From the NCBI GenBank assembly GCA_938039795.1, contig CALHWU010000001.1, positions 1-13,992 of the forward strand: a stretch of 13,992 nucleotides of DNA, written 5' to 3'. Both the position numbers and the translations under genes were made by a program. Below, piece after piece: positions 6,841 through 13,992 of this stretch; within the stretch, counting starts at the first letter, position 1; each line of letters starts with the position of its first letter. The DNA is from an uncultured Muribaculaceae bacterium (GTDB taxonomy: Bacteria > Bacteroidota > Bacteroidia > Bacteroidales > Muribaculaceae). The notes under the pieces were generated by a model that was given only the letters and a program-made list of their open reading frames with translations, did not search any database and was not told the origin of the DNA.

Positions 6841-9228
6841 TCAGCAGAAGGGGAGGGCGATCTGATAGGCCACAAACGCCACGAGCCATGCCACGAGGGT
6901 GTTGTAGACCACCGAAAATGCGCCGTATTTCCACGAATGCGTTTCCTTGACGATGGCTGTCACCGTGGCTATGCAGGGGCAGTAGAGCAGTATGAATATC
7001 ATGAAGCTCAACGCCGATGCGGCGGAGAAGTCGGCTGTTCCGGTCGAGGGGTTGACTGCTGTCAGGCGTGCCGACAGCGACGCATCGTCGGCCTCTTCGT
7101 CGCCCGTGTATAGCACACCGAGTGTCGACACTACGATCTCCTTGGCCGGTATGCCGGCCAGTGCCGCTACTGAAGCGCGCCAGTGGAAGCCGAGTGGTTC
7201 CATTATCGGATTGACAAGTTTGCCGGCCATCTCAAGATATGAGTCGCGGTGTATGTCGATCCGGGAGTCGTCAGTTGATGCCAATACAGGGGTGCCGTCG
7301 GTGTTAATGGCTGTCGACTGCTCGTTGTGGAGCGGAAAATAGTTGAGCGCCCAGACGATAATGCTCGCCACGAGGATCACTCCTCCCATTTTCTTCAGAT
7401 ATTGCTGTCCTTTGCCCCATGTGTGGCGCAGCGAGGCTTTCAGTGTCGGGATGCGGTAGGGGGGTAGCTCCATCACGAACGGCGTCACGTCGGTCTTGAA
7501 CCTGAAACGACGCAGCAGTCGTGCCGTCACCATGGCCACGGCCACGCCGAGGCAGTAAAGGCCGAGAATGACGAGCGCCGCGTGCCGCTCGAAGAATGTT
7601 CCAACCAGCAGCACGTAGACCGGGAGCCTTGCCGAACACGACATGAACGGATTGATCAGTATTGTGATCAGTCGGCTTGTGCGGCTTTCAATGGCACGGC
7701 TCGACATTATGGCCGGCACTGTGCATCCGAATCCCATTATGAGCGGGATGAACGATTTGCCGTGAAGGCCTATGCGGTGCATAAGCTTGTCCATGATGAA
7801 CGCCGCCCGCGCCATATATCCGGAATCCTCCATGAAGGATATGCAGAAATAGAGTATGAGGATGTTGGGAAGGAACACTATTACCCCGCCTACACCTCCG
7901 ATTATGCCGTCGGCTATGAGGTCTTTGAGCGCACCGTCGGGCATGATGTGCTGTACGCCCTGGGCTACTTTTTCGACAAGCCACTCTATCCAGTCCATCG
8001 GATATGCTCCTATCTCGAATGTAGCCCAGAAGATGGCGAACATGATCATCAGGAATATCGGGAATCCGAAAAGCTTGTTGGTGACAAACGCATCGATTAT
8101 GTTTGTGGCATTGTTCTGATCCTGATCCCCTTTGACGAGCGTCTCGGCGAGCGCTCCTGCAATGAAGCCGTATTTAGCATCGGCTATGGCGGAGGCTGCG
8201 TCGTCCTTGCGCATGAGTTCGATGCGCTGCTGTTCGGCTCTGGTGGCCTCCAGTATTGGCGCTGACCCTGGCAAACTCTCCACAAGCCTGGTCACCTCCG
8301 CGTCGTCTTCGAGAAGCTTGATGGCTATGAAACGCGGAGAGAAGCGCGGACTTACGTCGGGATCGGCCTTGATAGCGTCCTTGACGGTGGTGACACCGCG
8401 TTCGATATCTTCGCCGAGGTTGACATGGACATGCCTTACGGCTTTGTCGCGCCCCTCATATACGTTGATCACGGTGTCGAAGAGCTCGTCGAGGCCCTGG
8501 CCCGTCTTGCTGACAGTGGGCACCACAGGCACACCTATCATTTTGCCAAGCAGCTTGTAGTCGAGCTTGTCGCCTTTCTTCTCAAGTTCGTCATACATGT
8601 TCAGGGCTATCACCATGGATCGATCCATGTCGATCAGTTCGGTCGTCAGGTAAAGATTGCGCTCAAGATTGGATGCGACCACGACATTGATGATGACGTC
8701 GGGTGTCTCCTCACGCAGATACTTGCGCACGTAGAGTTCCTCGGGCGAGTAGGATGCCAGAGAGTAAGTGCCGGGCAGATCCACGATCTTGAAACGATAT
8801 CCGTGGTAGTCGAAATGGCCCGCTTTGGCGTCGACTGTCACTCCCGAATAGTTTCCGACATGTTCGCGGGCTCCAGAGGCAACGTTGAAAAGCGATGTCT
8901 TGCCGCAGTTGGGGTTGCCGACAAGAGCTACATTGATGGTATGGTCGGAGTGCGGGCGCCCCACGACGGAGAATCCGCTGTCGGAGTCGTGAGCGGCTTC
9001 TTCACCGAGGGGGGCGACTTCTACGAGATGCGCTTCTGCGCGCCGGAGTGATATCTCATATCCCATGATGCTGTATTTTATGGGATCTTTCAGGGGGGCG
9101 TGAAGCAACACGTCGATCTCGTGTCCCTTTACGAAACCCATCTCTATCAGGCGTTTTCTGAACGCTCCGTGGCCGAGGATCTTCACGATTCTCGCTTTTT
9201 GTCCGGTCTGAAGTTCGTCTAATCTCAT
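6841..9228 (-). CDS. feoB: FeoA-FeoB fusion, ferrous iron transporter
   Basis: A 795-residue inner-membrane protein for Fe2+ uptake. Residues about 1-72 form the small SH3-like FeoA domain (LIEMGF... and IKYSIMGYEISLRR). After a linker follows the FeoB G domain: G1 GNPNCGKTS (104-112), G2 GVTV (129-132), G3 DLPG (150-153) and G4 NMYDE (210-214, in place of NxxD). The C-terminal half holds two Gate-like segments and about eight or more transmembrane helices, including SGYMARAAFIMD and a CPC near the end in LLYCPCIATV. FeoA-FeoB fusions are usual in Bacteroidetes. A longer frame to 9291 is possible, but its extra 21 residues are not FeoA-like and would start inside the promoter, so the ATG at 9228 (MRLDELQTG) is chosen. 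No FeoC-like gene follows; the 125 bases to the methyltransferase hold no clear terminator. Confidence 0.96.
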   Translation of the reverse strand: MRLDELQTGQKARIVKILGHGAFRKRLIEMGFVKGHEIDVLLHAPLKDPIKYSIMGYEISLRRAEAHLVEVAPLGEEAAHDSDSGFSVVGRPHSDHTINVALVGNPNCGKTSLFNVASGAREHVGNYSGVTVDAKAGHFDYHGYRFKIVDLPGTYSLASYSPEELYVRKYLREETPDVIINVVVASNLERNLYLTTELIDMDRSMVIALNMYDELEKKGDKLDYKLLGKMIGVPVVPTVSKTGQGLDELFDTVINVYEGRDKAVRHVHVNLGEDIERGVTTVKDAIKADPDVSPRFSPRFIAIKLLEDDAEVTRLVESLPGSAPILEATRAEQQRIELMRKDDAASAIADAKYGFIAGALAETLVKGDQDQNNATNIIDAFVTNKLFGFPIFLMIMFAIFWATFEIGAYPMDWIEWLVEKVAQGVQHIMPDGALKDLIADGIIGGVGGVIVFLPNILILYFCISFMEDSGYMARAAFIMDKLMHRIGLHGKSFIPLIMGFGCTVPAIMSSRAIESRTSRLITILINPFMSCSARLPVYVLLVGTFFERHAALVILGLYCLGVAVAMVTARLLRRFRFKTDVTPFVMELPPYRIPTLKASLRHTWGKGQQYLKKMGGVILVASIIVWALNYFPLHNEQSTAINTDGTPVLASTDDSRIDIHRDSYLEMAGKLVNPIMEPLGFHWRASVAALAGIPAKEIVVSTLGVLYTGDEEADDASLSARLTAVNPSTGTADFSAASALSFMIFILLYCPCIATVTAIVKETHSWKYGAFSVVYNTLVAWLVAFVAYQIALPFC

Positions 9229-9248
9229 ATTCTGTCGGAGTTTCGGGT

Positions 9249-9280
9249 GCAAAATTGGCAATTTTAAGTGTAATCTCAAA
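9249..9280 (-). promoter_or_regulatory. Candidate feoB promoter
   Basis: On the minus strand TTTG (9280-9277) is followed after 19 bases by CAATTTTGC (9257-9249), one mismatch from TAnnTTTGC. The predicted leader to the ATG at 9228 is about 15 bases. Expected iron control cannot be shown from this alone. Confidence 0.5.
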
Positions 9281-9293
9281 GAAAACGGCAATA

Positions 9294-9318
9294 ATTATTT
9301 ATACCGATTACAAATAAT
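9294..9318. promoter_or_regulatory. AT-rich inverted repeat upstream of feoB
   Basis: ATTATTT (9294-9300) and AAATAAT (9312-9318) are perfect inverted 7-base arms around an 11-base spacer. The site lies 14 bases upstream of the -33 element of feoB in the divergent region shared with mlaE. Its size and place suit a dimeric repressor such as a Fur- or DtxR-type iron regulator, but it does not clearly match the classic Fur box. In such AT-rich DNA a 7-bp repeat could also be chance. Confidence 0.25.
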
Positions 9319-9380
9319 AGCATGGGCCGGAAGCTTTCGGTTGGTTAAAATTGCATTGAAATTGGGTGAATGTGCCTGAC

Positions 9381-9416
9381 TTTGGGGGCGGGGTGAGAAA
9401 AAATGGTTAACTTTGC
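9381..9416 (+). promoter_or_regulatory. Promoter of mlaE-mlaF
   Basis: TAACTTTGC (9408-9416) is a perfect Bacteroidetes -7 box, with TTTG (9381-9384) 23 bases upstream, slightly wider than the usual spacing. The start of transcription would fall near 9423, so translation must begin at the ATG at 9452 and not at the earlier in-frame TTG at 9413, which lies inside the -7 box. Confidence 0.65.
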
Positions 9417-9451
9417 AGAAATTTACGCATGCAACCAAACAGATACATAGT

Positions 9452-10201
9452 ATGCTACTGACCAAATCGCTGACTTCATTCGGCCGCTACTGGGTATTCA
9501 TGAGCCGTGTGTTTGCAGTGCCCGACAAATGGCGTGTGATGGGCAGCCGCACGGTCTTCGAGATATCCAAGCTCGGAGTCGATTCAATACCGCTGGTGAT
9601 GATCATCTCTATTTTCATCGGCGCCGTGATAGCCATACAGATGCAGCTCAACATATCATCGCCGCTGATTCCGGCCTATTCAGTCGGATTGGCCACGCGC
9701 GATATCGTGCTGCTTGAGTTTTCCAACTCCATCCTGTGCCTTATACTTGCCGGCAAGGTCGGATCGAATATCGCTTCGGAGATCGGCACTATGAAAGTGA
9801 CCGAGCAGATCGACGCACTTGACATCATGGGGGTCAATTCGGCCAATTTCCTCGTGTTGCCGAAGGTCGTCGGGTTCGTGCTGTTCATGCCTGTGCTCGT
9901 TGCATTCTGTATCGCCACTTCGCTGTTCGGCGGTTTCGCCGTGGCGCTTTTTACCGACATAATCACAGTGAGCCGCTACGTCTACGGTATCCAGGCTCTG
10001 TTTCAGGAATGGTATGTGTGGTACGGTTTCATCAAGTCGCTGTTTTTCGCCTATGTGATAGCCTCTGTGTCGTCGTATTTCGGATATTACGTCAAAGGCG
10101 GCGCGCTTGAGGTCGGCAAGGCAAGCACCAATGCTGTAGTGACCAGCAGCATACTGATACTGCTGCTCGATGTGGTTCTCACCAAACTCCTGTTGCAATG
10201 A
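9452..10201 (+). CDS. mlaE: MlaE-type ABC transporter permease
   Basis: A 249-residue permease of the MlaE/YrbE family, inner-membrane part of an MCE system that moves phospholipids between inner and outer membranes. It shows a short amphipathic N-terminus, hydrophobic segments at about 46-64, 88-100, 138-170, 193-212 and 228-247, and the family signature around residue 117, EQIDALDIMG, in the cytoplasmic coupling loop preceded by GSNIASEIGTMKVT. Length and pattern are normal. The ATG at 9452 is chosen because the upstream frame overlaps the promoter. The stop overlaps the ATG of the ATPase gene (ATGA), so the two are translationally coupled. The substrate-binding MCE protein (MlaD) would have to come from elsewhere. 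Confidence 0.92.
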   Translation: MLLTKSLTSFGRYWVFMSRVFAVPDKWRVMGSRTVFEISKLGVDSIPLVMIISIFIGAVIAIQMQLNISSPLIPAYSVGLATRDIVLLEFSNSILCLILAGKVGSNIASEIGTMKVTEQIDALDIMGVNSANFLVLPKVVGFVLFMPVLVAFCIATSLFGGFAVALFTDIITVSRYVYGIQALFQEWYVWYGFIKSLFFAYVIASVSSYFGYYVKGGALEVGKASTNAVVTSSILILLLDVVLTKLLLQ

Positions 10202-10974
10202 TCGAAGTAAAGAACGTCACCAAGTCGTTTGACGATAAGACGGTGCTCCATGACGTGAGCTGTGTGTTCGAGACCGGTAAGACCAATCTGATCATCGGTC
10301 AGAGCGGATCAGGCAAGACAGTGCTGATAAAGTCGATCGTCGGCCTTCTGCAGCCCGAGCAGGGAGAGATACTTTATGACGGCCGCGACGTGATGCGTAT
10401 GTCGCACGATCAGGTCAAGGAGCTGCGCAAGGAGATAGGCATGCTGTTCCAGGGATCGGCGCTGTTTGATTCGGAGACGGTGCTCGGCAATGTGCTCTTC
10501 CCGCTGATGATGTTCACCACCATGAGCCGCGAAGAGCAGCTCGAACGCGCTCATTTCTGTCTCGACCGCGTGAACCTCAAGGGAGCCGACTCGAAGTTTC
10601 CCTCGGAGATATCGGGCGGCATGCAGAAACGTGTGGCCATCGCCCGTGCCATCGCCCTGAATCCGCGCTACCTTTTCTGCGACGAGCCCAATTCAGGCCT
10701 CGACCCCAAGACCTCGATACTTATCGACGAACTCCTCAGCGACATCACCCATGAATACAATATCACCACGATAATCAATACCCACGATATGAACTCCGTG
10801 CTCGGCATAGGCGAGAATATCGTGTTCATCAACAAAGGACATCGTGAGTGGGTGGGCAATATGAACGAGATCTACCGCACGAGCAACGAGGCTCTGAATC
10901 AATTCGTGTTCGCGACCCAACTGTTCCAGCGTGTGAAGCAATACGTGATATCTCACGAACAGCCTCATTCCTGA
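10198..10974 (+). CDS. mlaF: MlaF-type ABC transporter ATPase
   Basis: A 258-residue nucleotide-binding protein that pairs with the MlaE permease to power lipid transport. Visible parts: Walker A GQSGSGKT (34-41), Q-loop glutamine at about 85 (LFQGSALF), signature ISGGMQKR (138-145, a Met in place of the usual Gln, typical of MlaF), Walker B YLFCDEP (158-164) with catalytic E163, D-loop SGLDP, and H-loop histidine 196 in NTHDM. All catalytic residues are present. The start codon overlaps the mlaE stop by ATGA. The gene ends six bases from the convergent CLC gene's stop, with no room for mlaD. Confidence 0.94.
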   Translation: MIEVKNVTKSFDDKTVLHDVSCVFETGKTNLIIGQSGSGKTVLIKSIVGLLQPEQGEILYDGRDVMRMSHDQVKELRKEIGMLFQGSALFDSETVLGNVLFPLMMFTTMSREEQLERAHFCLDRVNLKGADSKFPSEISGGMQKRVAIARAIALNPRYLFCDEPNSGLDPKTSILIDELLSDITHEYNITTIINTHDMNSVLGIGENIVFINKGHREWVGNMNEIYRTSNEALNQFVFATQLFQRVKQYVISHEQPHS

Positions 10975-10986
10975 CATGCATCAGGA
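10969..10986. terminator. Hairpin made of the two convergent stop codons
   Basis: TCCTGA (10969-10974) ends with the mlaF stop. TCAGGA (10981-10986) begins with the reverse complement of the clcA stop. The two are perfect inverted repeats around the six-base loop CATGCA. The stem works identically in both transcripts, which suits a bidirectional terminator, but it is only 6 bp long and no T-tract follows on either strand. Confidence 0.35.
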
Positions 10987-12297
10987 GAGGGCGAACGGCC
11001 GCATGTCGCGCAGACGCACCACTCCGAAACTTACGGCAGATACAATAAGCAGCGGCAGGAAGAAGTCGTAATGCCCAGTCATCTCTACGGTGAGAAACAG
11101 TGCCATCAGGGGAGCGCGAACGGCTCCCGCCATCATCCCTGCCATCCCTGCGTAGGCCATCTGCTCCATCGGCAGATCGGCTCCCAGCCATGCTTTCGCG
11201 ATATTGGCGAAAAGTATCCCGCCGACGGCTCCGGCGAATAATGTAGGAGCGAAATCACCGGCCACTCCGCCCGAACAATTCGATGCCGAGGTGGCAAAGG
11301 TCTTTACCATGATAATGAGAAAAGCGGCAGCAGTAACTGCCCAGGATGCATCGACCGATTCGAGTACGCTCCCTTTTAGCAGTGGCGACGTGTCGCCGGC
11401 AAGCAGGGATGTCACCACTCCGTAGCCTTCGCCATACAACGCCGGAAACGCCACAAGGGCTGCCGCGAGTATAATGCCGCCGGTGAGATTGCGCAGCCAG
11501 GGATTGCTTATTGAATCGTATACTGCGCGCATCCTTCTCATCATGGCCGAATAATATATTGAATATAGACCGATGAACACTCCGAGGACGAGAAACCATC
11601 CGGTCGTCGCCGGATCAAATCCGGAGGATGACGCGTAGATGATATCCGGGGTACACCCCGAAAGAACGTAGGTGGTGGTGGCAGCTGTGATTGTGGCCGT
11701 CAGCACGCCTATCACCGGCACTGTAGTAAGCTCCATCCGCAATACCTCCAGTGTGAACAGGAATCCTCCTATCGGCGACTTGAATATGCCTGCGATGCCT
11801 GCAGCAGCTCCGCAGCCGAGCAGTATCTTCATTTCACGTGGAGTCAGGCCGAAAAGCCGGGCAAGGTTGCTTCCGATGCCTGCGCCCACATATGCTATGG
11901 GACCCTCCGCTCCCGCTGATCCGCCAAAGCCGAGAGTCAGCGTGCTCGCTGCCATCGGACTCCATATCGACGATGGCCGCATGGTGTATTCCCGCTTGCG
12001 CAGACGCGCTATGATACGGCTAACACCGTGGGTTATGTCGTGGCGCAATATGTATCTGACAAATATGCCGGTCAGCATTATGCCGCTCACAGGGAGCACG
12101 GCCAGCATCCAGTCGGGCCACGCGTCGCCCAACCCTTTCGTCAGCCACCTTGAAAGATGGCTTATCGACAGTTTGAGCATCCATGCGCATGTCCCCGCCG
12201 CCAGGCCTGTGATAAAGGCCAGGATGAAGATCAGCGGAATGGGGCTGATGCGGGATTTGACCCATCCGGTGAACCGGGATGATGATTTGGCTTGCAT
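10981..12297 (-). CDS. clcA: CLC-family anion channel or transporter, divergent ion-site residues
   Basis: A 438-residue inner-membrane protein of the voltage-gated chloride channel (CLC) family, with about ten hydrophobic helices. Landmarks: GSAGAEGP (126-133), with the gating glutamate at E131; SPIGGFLFTLE (174-183); and CSGGVAGDFAPTLFAGA (341-357). It has no CBS domains. By my alignment to E. coli ClcA, the position of the proton-transfer Glu203 is Val184, the Ser-containing GSGIP segment is replaced by THGVS (89-93), and the coordinating tyrosine near the end is replaced in RPFALS, where the protein stops. This suggests a passive or differently selective anion pathway more than a Cl-/H+ exchanger, which is inference. 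It follows gtrA after 57 bases containing a large hairpin and is convergent with mlaF. Family call is firm; the gene symbol means family member only. Confidence 0.9.
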   Translation of the reverse strand: MQAKSSSRFTGWVKSRISPIPLIFILAFITGLAAGTCAWMLKLSISHLSRWLTKGLGDAWPDWMLAVLPVSGIMLTGIFVRYILRHDITHGVSRIIARLRKREYTMRPSSIWSPMAASTLTLGFGGSAGAEGPIAYVGAGIGSNLARLFGLTPREMKILLGCGAAAGIAGIFKSPIGGFLFTLEVLRMELTTVPVIGVLTATITAATTTYVLSGCTPDIIYASSSGFDPATTGWFLVLGVFIGLYSIYYSAMMRRMRAVYDSISNPWLRNLTGGIILAAALVAFPALYGEGYGVVTSLLAGDTSPLLKGSVLESVDASWAVTAAAFLIIMVKTFATSASNCSGGVAGDFAPTLFAGAVGGILFANIAKAWLGADLPMEQMAYAGMAGMMAGAVRAPLMALFLTVEMTGHYDFFLPLLIVSAVSFGVVRLRDMRPFALS

Positions 12298-12304
12298 CGT
12301 CGGT

Positions 12305-12349
12305 AGAGCAGATAAAGCGGAGGCGGATATTCCTCCCGATATATGCTCT
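12305..12349 (-). promoter_or_regulatory. Long imperfect hairpin in the clcA leader
   Basis: AGAGCA (12305-12310) and TGCTCT (12344-12349) are perfect inverted ends. Inside, GGAGG (12319-12323) and CCTCC (12331-12335) form a second stem, with partial pairing between. The structure fills most of the 57 bases between gtrA and clcA and ends only seven bases before the clcA ATG at 12297. It may limit ribosome access, act as an attenuator or be a processing site. No T-tract follows, so it is not a standard terminator, and I see no match to the fluoride (crcB) riboswitch. Confidence 0.4.
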
Positions 12350-12354
12350 AACGC

Positions 12355-12801
12355 CTAACGATTATGGTTGGTTTTGAACGTGAACGCTCTGTTGAGGATG
12401 AAGTTGGCGAGAGTATATACGCACATGCCTATGAGTGTCGCAAGTCCGTAGCCGGTGAAAGCAATGCGCCATATTATGAATTCCATGTCTCCCAGCGCGC
12501 TGTGGTCGGTAATGATCCAGGTGACAAAAAACTGGAGAAGATAGCATGCTGCGAAGCAGAGGCAGAATCTCAGGGCCTCGCTCATCACTCCGCTGTGGGA
12601 GCGGAACACCCAGAATTTGTTCCACACAAATGAGTTGACAAATCCGGCTCCGTAGCCGAGAGCGTTCGCGATCCATGGGTTGATTCCCAGAATGCCTTTG
12701 GTGAAGTATATCACGAGCAGTGTCAGCAGTGTGTTGATGACGCCTGTCACGGCGTAGCGGACAAACTGCAGCGTGGTCTTTCGTCCCGGACGGATCTTCA
12801 T
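12355..12801 (-). CDS. GtrA-like membrane protein
   Basis: A 148-residue inner-membrane protein of the GtrA family, four-helix proteins often thought to move or flip lipid-linked sugars for cell-surface glycosylation. Helices lie at about residues 13-35, 39-56, 75-97 and 112-136. Characteristic pieces are FVRYAVTGVINTLLT near the start, NALGYGAGFVNSFVWNKFWVF and the end LANFILNRAFTF. A longer frame would begin at 12879, but the ATG at 12801 overlaps the nth stop (ATGA) and directly precedes the family domain, so it is used. No glycosyltransferase is nearby, so its sugar or lipid partner is unknown. Confidence 0.88.
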   Translation of the reverse strand: MKIRPGRKTTLQFVRYAVTGVINTLLTLLVIYFTKGILGINPWIANALGYGAGFVNSFVWNKFWVFRSHSGVMSEALRFCLCFAACYLLQFFVTWIITDHSALGDMEFIIWRIAFTGYGLATLIGMCVYTLANFILNRAFTFKTNHNR

Positions 12802-13442
12802 TCCTCGGAATTTTTTGACCAGTAGCGGCACCATTCCCTGATGCCGCACTCCAGACAGAGAGGGCGGCGGGCCTTGCATACATACCGTCCGTGGAGTATC
12901 AGCCAGTGATGGGCTTTTCCGATCAGATCTGAAGGGATATTGCTGACGAGAGCCTGCTCGGTAGTAAGGGGTGATTTGCTTCCGGTGGTAAGTCCGATGC
13001 GCTCGCTCACTCTGAATACATGGGTGTCCACTGCCATTGCCGATTTGCCGAAAACCACGGATAATATGACGTTGGCCGTCTTGCGCCCCACGCCCGGCAG
13101 TGACAGCAGGCTGTCGATGTCGGAGGGGACTTCCCCTCCGAATTCTTCGGTGAGCCGGCGAGCCATGCCGATCAGCGACCGTGTCTTGTTGTTGGGATAT
13201 GAAACCGATTTAATGTATGGAAAAAGAGCATCCTCCGTCGCGGCAGCCATGGATTCGGGCGTAGGAAAAGCTTCAAAAAGCGGCGGCGTGATTATGTTGA
13301 CCCGTTTGTCGGTGCATTGGGCCGAGAGTATTACGGCCACAAGCAACTGGAAGGGCGACTTATAGTGCAGCTCTGTTTTGGGCTCCGGCATCTCGTCTCT
13401 GAACCATCCTATGATGCCTTCGTAGCGTTGTCGTGTAGTCAT
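12798..13442 (-). CDS. nth: Endonuclease III (DNA glycosylase/AP lyase)
   Basis: A 214-residue base-excision repair enzyme that removes oxidised pyrimidines and cleaves the abasic strand. It has the helix-hairpin-helix LPGVGRKTANVIL (115-127) with catalytic lysine K121, the catalytic aspartate D139 in MAVDTHVFR, and the 4Fe-4S ligands C189-x6-C196-x2-C199-x5-C205, exactly the family spacing. Length matches E. coli Nth (211). The start overlaps the crcB stop (ATGA) and the stop overlaps the gtrA start (ATGA), so it is expressed from the pheS-led transcript. Confidence 0.97.
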   Translation of the reverse strand: MTTRQRYEGIIGWFRDEMPEPKTELHYKSPFQLLVAVILSAQCTDKRVNIITPPLFEAFPTPESMAAATEDALFPYIKSVSYPNNKTRSLIGMARRLTEEFGGEVPSDIDSLLSLPGVGRKTANVILSVVFGKSAMAVDTHVFRVSERIGLTTGSKSPLTTEQALVSNIPSDLIGKAHHWLILHGRYVCKARRPLCLECGIREWCRYWSKNSEE

Positions 13443-13828
13443 GCCATAGCGGATTTAGCGGCCCATATGCCGAGAAAACATCCGGCCACTCCTCCGGCCA
13501 GCGATACGGCAAGGTAGATGGCCGCGCGCAGTGAGTCGCCGGCCGAGAGCAGACGCGTGGCGTCAAGAGCCAGGGTGGAGAATGTGGTGAATCCTCCCAG
13601 TATGCCGGTGAACAGAAACGGCTGCAGGTGGCGCGGTGTGCCGGATGCGGAGGTGATCTGCCATAGGAGACCGATGGCGAAGGATCCGATAAGGTTTACT
13701 GTGACGGTATGCCAGATGCGGCCACTGTCAAACCATCCGGTAGCGAGCAGTCCCCACCGGCCAAGCGATCCGATCGCTCCTCCGGCGGCCACACACAGGC
13801 CTTCGGTCACAAGAGCCGGAAGGGTCAT
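13439..13828 (-). CDS. crcB: Fluoride exporter CrcB/FluC
   Basis: A 129-residue, four-helix inner-membrane protein that lets toxic fluoride leave the cell as a dual-topology dimer. Family landmarks are GGAIGSLGRW (16-25), HTVTVNLIGSFAIG (40-53, with the pore Asn at 45) and TGILGGFTTFSTL (74-86) with the pore phenylalanines. Length is normal for a single-gene homodimer. The start lies one base after the pheS stop and the stop overlaps the nth start. No fluoride riboswitch is seen before it, so expression is probably tied to pheS. Confidence 0.95.
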   Translation of the reverse strand: MTLPALVTEGLCVAAGGAIGSLGRWGLLATGWFDSGRIWHTVTVNLIGSFAIGLLWQITSASGTPRHLQPFLFTGILGGFTTFSTLALDATRLLSAGDSLRAAIYLAVSLAGGVAGCFLGIWAAKSAMA

Positions 13829-13829
13829 C

Positions 13830-13992
13830 TCAATGGGCTGAAGTGAATTCTTCGAGGAAGCGGCGGTCGTTTTCAGAGAACATGCGCAGATCCTTCACCT
13901 GATATTTCAGGTTGGTGATGCGCTCTATGCCCATTCCGAGGGCGAAGCCGCTGTATTCTTTGGAGTCGATGCCGCATGCTTCGAGCACATTC
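13830..13992 (-). CDS. pheS: Phenylalanine-tRNA ligase alpha subunit, C-terminal end (partial)
   Basis: The last 53 codons of pheS, running off the window edge. The translated end shows the class II motif 3 stretch YSGFALGMGIERI followed by TNLKYQVKDLRMFSEND and RRFLEEF, characteristic of PheS. The enzyme, with PheT, charges tRNA-Phe. The stop TGA is one base from the crcB ATG. The gene heads the crcB-nth-gtrA run. Confidence 0.93.
   Translation of the reverse strand, partial: NVLEACGIDSKEYSGFALGMGIERITNLKYQVKDLRMFSENDRRFLEEFTSAH

Noticed and set aside
7582..8265. A 227-codon + strand frame opposite feoB
   Set aside because: Antisense to the conserved FeoB membrane domain, with His/Tyr/Glu-rich composition typical of a reverse-strand artefact.
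13439..13992. Fluoride riboswitch in front of crcB
   Set aside because: crcB begins one base after the pheS stop, and the upstream bases are pheS coding sequence without the pseudoknot pattern.
1..13992. CRISPR array, tRNA, rRNA or insertion sequence
   Set aside because: No regularly spaced repeats, cloverleaf-like segments, transposase motifs or paired terminal inverted repeats were seen.

Overview
The window looks like chromosome of a Bacteroidota (Bacteroidales-type) bacterium. Three things point there: several promoter candidates match the Bacteroidetes form (TTTG or TTG, about 20 bases, then TAnnTTTG); the genes lack Shine-Dalgarno sequences and have A-rich leaders instead; and FeoA is fused to FeoB, as is common in that phylum. 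Sampled core-gene rows run near 60-65% G+C. That suggests one of the GC-richer gut lineages (Muribaculaceae-like would fit), but the genus is my inference and is not proven.

Layout. (1) 1-670: a leader with a good promoter and a small DUF695-like protein on the + strand, ending convergently against the next operon. (2) 692-4450, minus strand: rsfS, then ftsH, then a 23-codon mini-ORF, then an Omp85/BamA-type outer-membrane barrel protein. rsfS has its own clear promoter. (3) 4563-6715, minus strand: a type II restriction-modification pair, a C5-cytosine methyltransferase followed by a PD-(D/E)XK endonuclease with overlapping ends. It is visibly AT-rich (rows near 35-37% G+C) against its neighbours and has its own promoter, so it is probably an acquired defence island. 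(4) 6841-9228, minus strand: a FeoA-FeoB fusion for ferrous iron uptake, divergent from (5) 9452-10974, plus strand: mlaE-mlaF, the permease and ATPase of an MCE-type lipid transporter, with no mlaD after it. (6) 10981-13992, minus strand: the 3' end of pheS, crcB/fluC, nth and gtrA, packed with 1-base gaps or ATGA overlaps, then a CLC-family anion channel gene behind a long imperfect hairpin.

Most of this is housekeeping: ribosome silencing, membrane proteolysis, iron uptake, lipid trafficking, tRNA charging, base-excision repair and fluoride export. The accessory element is the restriction-modification pair. Less ordinary details are the CLC protein, which lacks several canonical ion-coordinating and proton-coupling residues and lies in a cluster with a fluoride exporter; the mini-ORF joining ftsH to the barrel gene by stop/start overlaps; and a hairpin built from the two convergent stop codons of mlaF and clcA. 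I found no convincing case for a wholly new system.
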